A stretch of DNA of 64,000 nt from Diaminobutyricibacter sp049994905 (GCF_049994905.1 NZ_CP188258.1:496001-560000); one strand, 5' to 3'. Shown: positions 15,303-23,773, counted from the stretch's first letter. Notes: generated by a model from the sequence alone, not told the origin. Program-made: numbers and translations.

Positions 15303-16844
15303 TCAGTCCCCTCCAGCCAGGAAGGCTTGCAGCTTATCCACCGCTTGATCGATGCTGAACGTCGCGGCACGCTGTCGCGGCGGGAACTCCTCGAAGGTCG
15401 CGAGAAACTCCGATATCAGTGTGGTCGCAGCGAAGATCAGGTAGTCGTTGTCGAAGATCCACTCGTAGTAGGTGTTCGAGGTGATGTCCGCTCGCTCGAA
15501 CGGGTCCGTGCGCAGGTTGAACAGCTTCGGGACACGGAGCGCGACGAACGGCTCGGCCCAGACTTGCAGGGTGCCCTGTACCCGCTGCTCCATGAACACG
15601 ACCTTCCAGTTGTCGAACCGGAGGGCGAGAACATCGCCGTCATCGGAGAAGTACACAAGCCCTTTTCGCGGACTCTTCTCCTCTTCGCCCGTCAGATACG
15701 GCAGGAGGTTGTAGCCGTCGATGTGGACCTTGTAGGTCACGTCACCGATCGTCTTGCCCGACTTCAACTCATCGACCGTGTCGGTGTCACCGGCAGCGGC
15801 CAGGAAGGTCGGCAGCCAGTCGTGGTGCTGGATGATCTCGTTCGAGACCACGCCGGCCGGAATGTGCCCGGGCCAGCGGACCATCTCCGGCACCCGGAAC
15901 GCACCCTCCCAGTTGGTGTTCTTCTCGCTGCGGAACGGGGTCATGCCACCGTCGGGCCAAGTGTTCATGTGCGGACCATTGTCGGTCGAATAGACCACGA
16001 TCGTGTCGTCGGCGATGCCGAGCTCATCGAGCTGGTCGAGTAGTGAGCCCACCACCTTGTCGTGGTCGATCATCGTGTCGTGATACTCGGACTGCCAGCG
16101 GCCGGACTGTCCGATGCTCTCCGGCTTCGGGTGCGTCCGGAAATGCATGTGCGTCGTGTTCATCCACACGAAGAACGGCGTGTCCGCCTCGACGGCGCGT
16201 CCGATGAAGTCCTGAGCCGCCGCGGCGAAATCGTCGTCGATCGTCTCCATCCGCTTCTTCGTCAACGGGCCAGTGTCCTCGATCCGTTGCTTGCCCCGCC
16301 GGCCGTAGCGACCGTCAACCGTGTCATCGTCAGTGTCCGTCGCCCAGGAGTGGATGACACCGCGAGGACGTGCAAGCTCGTTGAACCGGGGAAATTCCTC
16401 CCGCGACGGCCAGTTGGGCAGCTCCGGCTCCTCCTCGGCGTTCAAGTGGTACAGGTTCCCGAAGAACTCGTCGAACCCGTGGGCGGTCGGCAGGAACTTG
16501 TTGTGGTCGCCGAGGTGGTTCTTGCCGAACTGCCCGGTCGCATACCCGTGAGGCTTGAGCACCTCGGCGATCGTAGGGTCCTCGGGCTGCAACCCGAGGT
16601 CGGCGCCGGGAATCCCCACCTTGCTCAGCCCCGTGCGGAACACGCTCTGACCGGTGATGAACGAAGAGCGACCCGCCGTGCAACTCTGCTCGCCATACGA
16701 GTCCGTGAACCGCATCCCCTCGTCGGCGATCCTGTCGATGTTCGGCGTGCGATATCCCATCAGCCCGTCGCTGTATGCGCTCAGGTTAGTGATCCCGATG
16801 TCATCTCCCCAGATGACCAGAATGTTCGGCTTTCCGTTCGGCAC
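15303..16844 (-). CDS. Arylsulfatase (type I, formylglycine-dependent)
   Basis: A 513-residue sulfatase hydrolysing organic sulfate esters. It starts MPNGKPNILVIWGDDIGITN, whose two Asp are calcium ligands, and has SCTAGRSSFITGQSVFRTG with the CxAxR motif (Cys about 55) that must be oxidised to formylglycine. VVYSTDNGPHMNTWPDGGMT supplies further metal and sulfate contacts. The GTG at 16844 is selected because GGGGAGG lies 6 nt upstream; the frame is open to 16901 but that extension is not family-like. There is no signal peptide, so it is probably cytoplasmic. The neighbouring FGE gene begins right at its stop. Confidence 0.94.
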   Translation of the reverse strand: MPNGKPNILVIWGDDIGITNLSAYSDGLMGYRTPNIDRIADEGMRFTDSYGEQSCTAGRSSFITGQSVFRTGLSKVGIPGADLGLQPEDPTIAEVLKPHGYATGQFGKNHLGDHNKFLPTAHGFDEFFGNLYHLNAEEEPELPNWPSREEFPRFNELARPRGVIHSWATDTDDDTVDGRYGRRGKQRIEDTGPLTKKRMETIDDDFAAAAQDFIGRAVEADTPFFVWMNTTHMHFRTHPKPESIGQSGRWQSEYHDTMIDHDKVVGSLLDQLDELGIADDTIVVYSTDNGPHMNTWPDGGMTPFRSEKNTNWEGAFRVPEMVRWPGHIPAGVVSNEIIQHHDWLPTFLAAAGDTDTVDELKSGKTIGDVTYKVHIDGYNLLPYLTGEEEKSPRKGLVYFSDDGDVLALRFDNWKVVFMEQRVQGTLQVWAEPFVALRVPKLFNLRTDPFERADITSNTYYEWIFDNDYLIFAATTLISEFLATFEEFPPRQRAATFSIDQAVDKLQAFLAGGD

Positions 16845-17029
16845 AGCAGACCTCCCCGTCGCGTCAGCCGAGCACACCGTCGAACCCGGCCCTCTCGCCA
16901 TTCTGGCGTAGAGCCCCGCGCTCGCATACCCCGCTTTTCCGCGGTAGACGTCTCGCTCTGATCTCCGCCGAGGCGCTGTCTTCGTTGCCTCGACGGGCGC
17001 CCGGCCGATTGTTTGCGATGATGTGCCCT

Positions 17030-18091
17030 ATGCAGACGCCTACGTACAGAGAGAACGAGATCGACATTGACCCAGCGCCGAAGGTGGTGGTGTACGGCGC
17101 GTACGGTCACACCGGCCGATTCGTGGTGTCAGAACTCGCCTCTCGCGGACTCACTCCTGTTCTCGCGGGCCGCGACCGACAGAAGCTCGAAATCCTCACT
17201 CGGGAGATTCCGGGGGTGGAGGCTCGTGTGGCGGATGTCGACGATCCTGGCACGCTCGATCGGGCTCTGGAGGGCGCGGCGGCGGTCGTGAACTGCGCAG
17301 GTCCGTTCGCGGCAACATCCGGTCCGCTTATCGAGGCCACACTGCGTGCGCGGCTCCCTTATGTCGATGTTGCGGCCGAGATCGAGGCGAACGACGACAC
17401 GTTCACCGTGTTCGGCGAGCGCGCTGCTGCTGAGGGCGCCATCGTGGTGCCGGCCATGGCGTTCTACGGCGGTCTCGGTGATCTGCTCGCCACGGCTGCG
17501 ATGGGTGACTGGGCGGAGGCCGACGAGGTCCATGTGGCTTACGGGCTGAGCGGGTGGCACCCGACGGCGGGCACTCGAGCGGCCGGTGCAGTCTCACGCC
17601 AACGCCGCGGCGGTCGACACGTGTCGTTCCACGACGGCACGCTGCGATACGGCAGCGACGAGTCCGTTCTGACAACGTGGCGGTTTCCTGCGCCGCTGGG
17701 CGAACGGGAGGTCCGCACCGAGTTCTCGATGGCAGACATCGTCACGATTCCCCGGCACCTGTCCGTTCCCGACGTCTTCAGTTACATGACCGTCACCGCT
17801 GCCACCGAACTGGCGGCGGATAACACCCCCGCTCCCGTCCCGGTCGACGAGAGTGGTAAATCCGACCAGACCTTCACCGTCGACGTGATCGTGCATCGCG
17901 GGGCCGAGAAGCGACGGGCGAGCGCGACCGGTCAGGATATCTACGCCGTGACGGGACCGCTGGCGGTCGAAGCCGTCGTGCGCATCCTGACAGGTCGCAC
18001 AAAGCAGACGGGAGTTGCGCCTGCTGGAGCCATGTTCGACGCCGCAGATTTCCTGGACTCGCTCGTCCCGCATGTGGCGTGGAGCCTCTGA
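17030..18091 (+). CDS. Saccharopine dehydrogenase-like NAD(P)-binding oxidoreductase
   Basis: About 353 residues. The Rossmann motif VVVYGAYGHTGRFVVSELAS near the N-terminus, followed by LAGRDRQKLEIL (NADP-type loop) and VADVDDPGTLDRALEGAAAV, matches the saccharopine dehydrogenase NADP-binding domain as found in trans-acting enoyl reductases. The catalytic part is poorly conserved, so the substrate cannot be named. ATGs at 17018, 17021 and 17030 are all possible; none has a clear ribosome-binding site, and 17030 is taken because it gives a family-like start. It is divergent from the sulfatase gene. Confidence 0.72.
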   Translation: MQTPTYRENEIDIDPAPKVVVYGAYGHTGRFVVSELASRGLTPVLAGRDRQKLEILTREIPGVEARVADVDDPGTLDRALEGAAAVVNCAGPFAATSGPLIEATLRARLPYVDVAAEIEANDDTFTVFGERAAAEGAIVVPAMAFYGGLGDLLATAAMGDWAEADEVHVAYGLSGWHPTAGTRAAGAVSRQRRGGRHVSFHDGTLRYGSDESVLTTWRFPAPLGEREVRTEFSMADIVTIPRHLSVPDVFSYMTVTAATELAADNTPAPVPVDESGKSDQTFTVDVIVHRGAEKRRASATGQDIYAVTGPLAVEAVVRILTGRTKQTGVAPAGAMFDAADFLDSLVPHVAWSL

Positions 18092-18105
18092 CCAAGCCGT
18101 CGCGC

Positions 18106-18125
18106 GGGGGCCCGTGAGCGCCCCC
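18106..18125 (+). terminator. Terminator-like hairpin
   Basis: GGGGGC and GCCCCC form a 6-bp all-GC stem with an 8-nt loop, 15 nt after the preceding stop codon. No U-run follows, as is common in high-GC actinobacteria. Confidence 0.45.
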
Positions 18126-18202
18126 AGTGTGGTCGTTGAGCGGCAGAGTTTGGGAGGCCGTCGTCCGTTGTGTGATGCTGACCACGCGAAGAAGGAGGCG
18201 AC

Positions 18203-19105
18203 ATGGTTGTTGTTAGCGAAGAGTCCGGTGTGGCGAGCAGTGTGTGGCGACTCGGGACTTTGCGGGTGAGTCGTATCGGGTTCGGGGCGATGCGCCTTGC
18301 GTCTGCTGCGGCTTTCGGAACTGGACCGAGCCGGGACCGCGCCGAATCCATCGCAGTGCTACGGCGCGCTCGTGAATTGGGCGTCACGCACTTCGACACG
18401 GCGGCGTTCTACTTCTCGGGGCGGCGTTCAGCGAACGAGTTGATCAATGCCGCATTCCCCGACCACGATGACGATCTCGTCATCGCCACCAAGGTCGGTC
18501 CGGCACGGAACGCCTCCGGCGAGTGGGTCGATCCGGCCCGGCCGGATCAGTTGCGAGGGCAAGTCGAGGAGAACCTACGCCAGCTCGGACGGGACCATCT
18601 TGACCTCGTCTATCTTCGAGCACTCGGCTCGGGCTCGGTCAGCGAGTTGTTCGGGGCTCTCGCGGACTTGCAGGCCGAGGGATTGATCGCCAATCTCGGC
18701 GTCTCGAACGTCTCAACGGCGCAACTGAGCGAGGCGGCCGACATCGCGCAGGTGGTCAGCGTCCAGAACCGCTTCGGCTTGGACCAGCGCACCGCGGAAG
18801 CCGTTGCAGTACTCGCCGAAACGACGCGCCGCCAGATCGCCTTCGTGCCGTACTTCGCTATGGCTGGGAAAGCCGGAGAGCGCGGACGCACCGACGAGAC
18901 GAACCCGGTCGTGACCGATATTGCGAACAGACACGGCGCGACCGCGTCACAGATCCGACTCGCCTGGACACTCCACCAAGGCCCGAACGTCCTGGCCATT
19001 CCCGGCACCGGTGACCTGAACCACCTCGAACAGAACGTCGCCGCCGCAACAATCCACCTCACGCACGAAGAGTTGAACGACCTGGTCGCGGAGCCAACCA
19101 CCTGA
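18203..19105 (+). CDS. Aldo/keto reductase
   Basis: A 300-residue TIM-barrel NADPH-dependent oxidoreductase. Asp and Tyr of the catalytic tetrad are in THFDTAAFYFSGRRSANEL and Lys in DDLVIATKVGPARN. The usual catalytic His after strand 4 is replaced: LDLVYLRALGSG has Arg where most members have His. That change occurs in some AKR subgroups and may alter activity. VLAIPGTGDLNHLEQNV is the cofactor-binding C-terminal motif. GAAGGAGG lies just before the ATG at 18203. No operon partner is obvious. Confidence 0.9.
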   Translation: MVVVSEESGVASSVWRLGTLRVSRIGFGAMRLASAAAFGTGPSRDRAESIAVLRRARELGVTHFDTAAFYFSGRRSANELINAAFPDHDDDLVIATKVGPARNASGEWVDPARPDQLRGQVEENLRQLGRDHLDLVYLRALGSGSVSELFGALADLQAEGLIANLGVSNVSTAQLSEAADIAQVVSVQNRFGLDQRTAEAVAVLAETTRRQIAFVPYFAMAGKAGERGRTDETNPVVTDIANRHGATASQIRLAWTLHQGPNVLAIPGTGDLNHLEQNVAAATIHLTHEELNDLVAEPTT

Positions 19106-19111
19106 AAGGGA

Positions 19112-19126
19112 CGCCGGAAAACGGCG
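19112..19126. terminator. Small hairpin between convergent genes
   Basis: CGCCG-GAAAA-CGGCG, a 5-bp stem with a 5-nt loop, sits between the aldo/keto reductase stop and the convergent gene ending at 19141; it could end transcription from either side. Confidence 0.35.
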
Positions 19127-19140
19127 CCATCGGTCACTCG

Positions 19141-19581
19141 CTATAGCTCGGTGCGGAGTTTGCGATGTGTTGCCTCATCGGTCAGCTCACGGACGAGGCT
19201 AGCGACGAGGAGTTGGCGTTTGCCGACGGTGACCGTTCCCGCATCAGCCTCGCTCTGGCCGATAACCGCGATGTGTGCCGCACGGCCAGTGCGCGCCTGC
19301 CTGACCGTTGCCCCGAGAGTTCCGCGGTCTAAAAGCTGAACACGAAGTCCGACGGACTCGAGATGATCGACGAGCCCAATAGCGGCGCCGGTCTGGGTGG
19401 AAGAGACCAAGAAGGCCCCCGTGATCCGCCAGCCAGTGCCGCTGCCAAATATGACGAGAGCCGCCCCCAGCAGCCAGAGCGCAAGGCCCGCAATGCCTGA
19501 CGGTAATCGGCTTGCAACGTGGTCGGCGCGCCCAGGACCACGAGCTTTCAGCTGCTCACTGTTGTGACGGGAGGACGTCAA
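19141..19581 (-). CDS. Membrane-anchored orphan anticodon-binding-like domain protein
   Basis: A 146-residue protein with one hydrophobic helix (IAGLALWLLGAALVIFGSG, about residues 30-50) and then a domain resembling the class IIa aminoacyl-tRNA synthetase anticodon-binding fold (HGTP_anticodon). The matches are GLVDHLESVGLRVQLLDRGT, LGATVRQARTGRAAHIAVIG and EADAGTVTVGKRQ. These follow the ThrRS/ProRS order: helix, strand with D-R, LG..VR.A, V-G, E..GTV.V. No catalytic synthetase domain is present anywhere nearby. It overlaps the stop of the upstream membrane gene by 26 nt, so the two form a cassette. Whether it binds RNA is unknown; domain assignment is by eye. Confidence 0.65.
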   Translation of the reverse strand: MTSSRHNSEQLKARGPGRADHVASRLPSGIAGLALWLLGAALVIFGSGTGWRITGAFLVSSTQTGAAIGLVDHLESVGLRVQLLDRGTLGATVRQARTGRAAHIAVIGQSEADAGTVTVGKRQLLVASLVRELTDEATHRKLRTEL

Positions 19582-20176
19582 TATGGAGTTTTGAACCCAT
19601 CTCCGTCATGAGCCGTTCAATCGCTGCTGGGGAGCGGCTCACAAGCATGCCGAGGCCGTCTCCTGCCAGATACAACGGAATATCCCGCTCGCCGGCGCGG
19701 GTACGCACGGTGATCGCAAGGGCGGTAGCCCGTCGAACTCCCAGCCGACCCGGTTGCAACCCCATGCGGATAATTGTCTCGCGGGGAATCACGGCGAAGA
19801 CGATGGGTTGGTTGAAGCGCCGCCAAAAGCGGCTTCCCTCAGAGGTGACTTCCACAACATACGGTCGAGCCGCCGCCGCGGCGTAGACGTTCCCATCCGC
19901 CAAAGCGGCCATTGTGTCGTCCTGGCCTATGAGCGTTGCAAACAGGGAGTTCGGGGCCCTTGTCCTCAGCCTCCGCACTCGAAGATCGAGGATCAAATAG
20001 CCAAATAGATTAACGAGGGCGATGAATATCGCCAGGCCCAAAACCACCGCAGGAACCTTCGCAAGGTAGCTCGACCCACCACCGTTTGCAATCGCGATCC
20101 ACATGGCCGGTATCACGAGCACGACTACGATGATGCTGCCCGTGAGCGCGAGCCAGTGCCGACTAATCCAGCGCAT
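19556..20176 (-). CDS. Two-helix membrane protein, possible PH-like cytoplasmic domain
   Basis: A 206-residue protein. Two hydrophobic helices near the N-terminus (ALTGSIIVVVLVIPAMWIA and VPAVVLGLAIFIALVNLFG) are followed by a basic stretch (DLRVRRLRTRAP) and about 130 residues of alternating strands ending in a helix (AIERLMTEMGSKL). That layout resembles bacterial PH-like domain proteins, but I do not recognise a named family. It is the first gene of a pair with the anticodon-binding-like protein. Confidence 0.65.
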   Translation of the reverse strand: MRWISRHWLALTGSIIVVVLVIPAMWIAIANGGGSSYLAKVPAVVLGLAIFIALVNLFGYLILDLRVRRLRTRAPNSLFATLIGQDDTMAALADGNVYAAAAARPYVVEVTSEGSRFWRRFNQPIVFAVIPRETIIRMGLQPGRLGVRRATALAITVRTRAGERDIPLYLAGDGLGMLVSRSPAAIERLMTEMGSKLHIDVLPSQQ

Positions 20177-20221
20177 GTCCCTGTCCCTGTTTGATGGCAG
20201 AAACAGCTACGACGGCTCTGC

Positions 20222-20412
20222 GTGATCCAAGTTCTTAACAGCGTATTGTTCGTCGCCGCCGCATTTGCCATCGCGAGCCAAAACTGGTGGTAGCTCTCTA
20301 CGCAGGACTGCTCTTAGTCGTGGGCATCAGCAACCTCAATCGCAACCGAGTCCGCTTGAGGTACTTGCGGCAAATTCGTTCGAGCGAGAGAGCCTCCTCG
20401 CCGGAAAAGTGA
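20222..20412 (+). pseudogene. Small two-helix membrane protein, frameshifted
   Basis: From the GTG at 20222 the frame reads VIQVLNSVLFVAAAFAIASQ then NWW and hits TAG at 20291. From 20296 another frame continues with LYAGLLLVVGISNLNRNRVR and ends ERASSPEK before TGA at 20412. The two halves together look like one about 63-residue protein with two membrane helices and a basic tail. Restoring it needs the equivalent of one extra base at about 20290. Function unknown. It is either a decayed gene or a sequence error. Confidence 0.5.
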
Positions 20413-20484
20413 GCGGGGCCAAATTCGCACGCCGATGGATCCTCAAATGGACACCCGACGCGGACGGGTTGCTAAGGTGTCGAG

Positions 20485-20877
20485 ATGATTTCGGACCCGC
20501 CCCCTCTGGCGGCAAGACGGCAAGAGCCGCAGCGGTGGACGTACCCGCTCATCTTCACGTTGTGTGTTGCCACGCTCGCGGTCGGGGTGTGTGTTGCAGC
20601 AATTGCGGTCGGGGTCGCCAGCATTGGCTTGTGGGCACAGTCAGGCGCGTTCTGACCGGAAGCCATTCCGCCGCGTGTGCAGTACCTCGGGGAGGACTAC
20701 CGCTGCATGGGCCTTCCCGCTCCGGACACCATGGCTGGCCTCACTCTGCAGGGGCGCACCGTAGGCGGCGGCCTGATCTACGCCCGCCCGCCAATCGACT
20801 CGAAAGCTTCTGAAGGGTGGATTGTCGTCACGGACGGCCACCGCCGACAAGCCTGCATCTACAACGGCAAAGATTGA
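20485..20877 (+). pseudogene. Small membrane-anchored protein with in-frame TGA
   Basis: The ATG at 20485 opens 56 codons: a polar N-terminus, then one long hydrophobic helix (LIFTLCVATLAVGVCVAAIA), then a TGA at 20653-20655. The same frame remains open after the stop to 20877 and reads as an extracytoplasmic domain (RVQYLGEDYRCMGLPAPDTM ... SEGWIVVTDGHRRQACIYNG) with two cysteines that could pair. A single protein of about 130 residues with signal-anchor topology is the simplest original state. A CGA to TGA change would explain the stop. As read, only the 56-residue part, or a GTG-initiated second part at 20677, could be made. Family not recognised. Confidence 0.5.
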
Positions 20878-21036
20878 CGACTTGCCGAACGGCTGAGGCA
20901 AAGGTTCCCGTCCGCAAGCGGATCGGCTATCGCGATCGAACGGACTGACGCGGGCGGGACCGTGCATCGACGTTCTGGTGCAACGCCGTCACGATCCGCT
21001 CTGTCTCATCGATAGGAGCTAGCCAGAGGTAAGACC

Positions 21037-21552
21037 GTGTCGCGCGGATCGTGGCCACTTTGCGTCGCGTCGTCAGGTCGGCGTAGGGTCTTGTCAACAT
21101 TCGGACCCACTCGGCGACAGCCGGGTGGGTTCACCGTTTCGTGGGGGCAACAGTTGAAGAATTGGATCGATCTCAACGCTCAAGTGCAAAAGCACGTGGA
21201 TCGCGGACTGGATCTGGGTGGCGTCACCAACGACAAGTTTGCCATGTTCCTCTATTCGAGCAACTACTACCGCGTAAGCGGGTACGGGCGTTGCTTCTGC
21301 GAAGCCGGTGCGGACAAGTACATAGCCGGGACGAGTGCGGCGCACAGCACGGCAATCAGAAGGTCCGACTCCATCGACTACACGATGCACGTTGCAGAGC
21401 GGATGCAGATTTCGCAGTATCCCGACGATGAGGCGCTGACGACCGAAGCCAGAGCGATGTTCTCGGACATGCAGAGCAAAGACCGAATCAGGAGGTCGCG
21501 GTGCTGGGCTCAATTTTCATCGCTCGCACTGCTGCATCCGCTCTTGAAATGA
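21037..21552 (+). pseudogene. Abi_2/AbiF-like abortive-infection protein, N-terminal remnant
   Basis: The stretch NWIDLNAQVQKHVDRGLDLG, then NDKFAMFLYSSNYYRVSGYG, matches the start of the Abi_2 (AbiD/AbiF) family, where an L..RG...D......L...NYYRLSGY pattern is typical. Family members are about 300 residues; here recognisable similarity stops about 60 residues later and the frame ends at 21552. I could not find the missing C-terminal part in other frames. No good start codon precedes the domain. A truncated defence gene is the best reading, in keeping with the degraded genes around it. The 20878-21036 stretch before it holds nothing recognisable. Confidence 0.5.
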
Positions 21553-21686
21553 ACCTATAGATGCTGGCGATGGGAGTATTAACGCAGCGGTAAGGGCGGC
21601 GGCTTTTTGCGGCACTGAATGCCACCCCGACTCCACGTAAGCGGATCCCTGAACGCGCCGATTCTCGGAGCCACTACCCTGAGCCA

Positions 21687-22241
21687 ATGATCTCCTTGGA
21701 CTCCGCGCTTTGGCCCCCGGCGCCGATCATCACCGAGCGACTCATCATCCGCGCATCGGAGCCGAAGGACCGCGACGCTGTCATCGAGCTGTTCAGTTCA
21801 GCTCAAGTGAATGCCTTCGTAGGAGGTCCGCAGCCGCGCTCCGAGCTTGAAGCGGCGGTGCCAGAGACTCCCGGCCAGCGCGAAGGTTTCTTCATCGTCG
21901 AACACCAGGGCAACACGGTCGGCATCGTGACCTTCGATCCACGCGACTCGAGCCGCCCTGGCCCAGTTCAGTCGATCGGTGGCGACATTGAGCTCGGCTA
22001 TATGCTGCTGCCTCAAGCTTGGGGCAAAGGCTATGCGACGGAGGCGTGCTCGGCGGCGGTTGACTGGTTCGCAACCACCCTTCCAGGAGAGCCACTTGTC
22101 GCCTCGGCGCAGGTCACGAACGAGCCTTCCATCCGCGTCGTCGTCAAGCTCGGATTCGAAGAGCTCGAACGCCACGAGGAGTTCGGGTCCGAGCAATGGT
22201 TCGGAGTCTGGCGGCCACAGCCGAAGGACAGAGCCTCCTGA
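21687..22241 (+). CDS. GNAT N-acetyltransferase (RimJ/RimL-like)
   Basis: A 184-residue acetyl-CoA-dependent transferase. The N-terminal strand ITERLIIRASEPKDRDAVIE is typical of RimJ/RimL-type proteins. The acetyl-CoA pyrophosphate loop is seen in YMLLPQAWGKGYATEACSAA (Q..G.G.A), and VTNEPSIRVVVKLGFEELER is motif B, where N-x-x-S-x-x-V-x-x-K-L-G-F is diagnostic. Substrate unknown. No operon partner; the ATG at 21687 has no clear ribosome-binding site. Confidence 0.9.
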   Translation: MISLDSALWPPAPIITERLIIRASEPKDRDAVIELFSSAQVNAFVGGPQPRSELEAAVPETPGQREGFFIVEHQGNTVGIVTFDPRDSSRPGPVQSIGGDIELGYMLLPQAWGKGYATEACSAAVDWFATTLPGEPLVASAQVTNEPSIRVVVKLGFEELERHEEFGSEQWFGVWRPQPKDRAS

Positions 22242-22580
22242 CCTCTCGTTTCAAAAGTCACCCGGCGTCGTAGTCGACGAAAAGAGAGCGTTGCCGCACA
22301 GAACGCGGATGCTTGCGATGCACACAATTCGCTGCGCAAGGGTATGGAAGATCGCCGACTCCGGTTTTCGCACACCGATTGAAGCGCGGTAGAACGTGCT
22401 CCAGTTCCCGATCCGTTCCGGAAGGCCACGCCGCAGAGCACCCATCGACGATCCACGGGCGGCCGGTCGCGACACATCCCAGCGTCGCCCACGAGCGCAC
22501 CCTTCGCATTTGGCAACACGCCCCAGGGGCACGCAACCGCCCATCCACAAACGCTTCGCTGGCGCGGCCGACTGGTTTCT
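22242..22580. other. 339 bp without a supported gene
   Basis: Open frames exist but none has gene-like features. On the minus strand the words GVRKPESAIFHTLAQRI (around 22320-22375) faintly recall the HAD-hydrolase motif GVRKPDP.IF, so a decayed HAD gene is possible, but I could not extend the match either way. Confidence 0.3.
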
Positions 22581-23105
22581 TTAGACGGGTCGGAGCTCGA
22601 AGAGCGGATGGCGTCCGGCTTCGGCCAGGTAATCCTCGGGGGTGTCGTCGACGCGAATTCGTAATTGGCGCAGTACGCCGACAGGTGGCCTCATGTTCGG
22701 GCCAAGCAATGTGCGTAGCAGGCGCGGCGAGCGGAACGGCTCAAGCACTCGACGAAGAATCGCGGCCGCGTCATCGAGCGGAACTTCGGAGGCACGGACC
22801 GGACTGCGACGGCCGCCAGGATGGACCACAATCGCCTCGCCGGCTGCACGAAGGTTTCGAGCCCAGCCGTCTGCACCGTAAGTGGCCTGGACGTACCAGG
22901 CTCCATCGAGGACCAGCAAGGTGACGGGCACCGTTCGCTCGATCCCCGACCGGCGACCCCGAACGATCAGAACAACGTTTGGTGCACCCGTTGGCACCCC
23001 GGCGGAGATCATCCGTCTGGCGAGCGGATTGACCAACCGGAACATAAGGAGAGCGGACCGTACTCGCCGGTCGGGCTGCGAATACCGAGAACGAGCACCT
23101 CTCAT
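22581..23105 (-). CDS. Nitroreductase/deazaflavin (F420)-dependent oxidoreductase family (DUF385)
   Basis: A protein of 154-174 residues of the Ddn-like split-barrel family. Seen are VVLIVRGRRSGIERTVPVTL (the T-x-G-x-x-S/T type beta-hairpin), LDGAWYVQATYGADGWARNL and VHPGGRRSPVRASEVP, in the usual order. Relatives use F420H2 to reduce quinones or nitro compounds; use of F420 here is inferred from family. The start may be the ATG at 23105 or the internal ATG that begins MFRLVNPLARRM. Confidence 0.8.
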   Translation of the reverse strand: MRGARSRYSQPDRRVRSALLMFRLVNPLARRMISAGVPTGAPNVVLIVRGRRSGIERTVPVTLLVLDGAWYVQATYGADGWARNLRAAGEAIVVHPGGRRSPVRASEVPLDDAAAILRRVLEPFRSPRLLRTLLGPNMRPPVGVLRQLRIRVDDTPEDYLAEAGRHPLFELRPV

Positions 23106-23308
23106 CGACGATCACCTTCTCGCTGAAACGACTGAGAGCACGCCCTGACATTTTACGTCCAGAACCCCGAACGACCGCGCGATTACCGGTCGCTATCCGT
23201 GCGGTGACGGATAGCTAAAGGGGGCTGCGGGCCGAGCTTCATCCACGCCTGCTTGTGAGGGAAGCGGGGTGCGGCCCGACAATCGAACAGGAGGTTAGGA
23301 GACAGGCC

Positions 23309-23773
23309 CTAGGTCCCGTTCCACGAAACATACCAATAGCCAGCGCCCTCACCTGTTTCCCACGTCAACCAGAAGGTGCAGCCGGCCTTGTTGCTCGGAT
23401 CATCCTTCGAGAATCCGTGGAGCACGACCCGGGTGTGACCTGGGCTCGCCGCCTCGACGGGTACGTTGATGCGGCCGTTGGCGGAGATCGCTGCGCAGTG
23501 ATCCCAAACCTGATCCCGATCGGTCCGAGATTCTCGCGGATAGAGCCTGGCGAACGCGGACTGGCTGTCGGAATCGAAAACTGCCAGGGTTTTGTTCGTC
23601 TGCTCTTCGGAAGACACGACTGGCGCTCGCTCCGCGGGTGGTAGGTCAGGATAAATGATGGCGTAACCCAGCGCCAACCAGCCGAGTAGCAGCCCGAGAG
23701 ACGCGGCCACGATCACCGTTACCAGTATCGATGTCCGCATCCACCGCGTGCTAGTCGTCATTTGTAGATCCAT
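23309..23773 (-). CDS. Membrane-anchored hypothetical protein
   Basis: A 154-residue protein with one N-terminal hydrophobic helix (ILVTVIVAASLGLLLGWLAL) after a basic start, so a signal anchor. The remainder is polar and probably extracytoplasmic, ending in an aromatic-rich segment (WLTWETGEGAGYWYVSWNGT). I do not recognise a family. It stands alone between short non-coding stretches. Confidence 0.6.
   Translation of the reverse strand: MDLQMTTSTRWMRTSILVTVIVAASLGLLLGWLALGYAIIYPDLPPAERAPVVSSEEQTNKTLAVFDSDSQSAFARLYPRESRTDRDQVWDHCAAISANGRINVPVEAASPGHTRVVLHGFSKDDPSNKAGCTFWLTWETGEGAGYWYVSWNGT

Noticed and set aside
20653..20655. TGA as a selenocysteine codon
   Set aside because: No selenoprotein family match, no evident SECIS hairpin, and the residue would be in a linker.
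20265..20813. 182-codon plus-strand frame in the accessory region
   Set aside because: Composition is not protein-like; two other frames in the same stretch read as membrane proteins.
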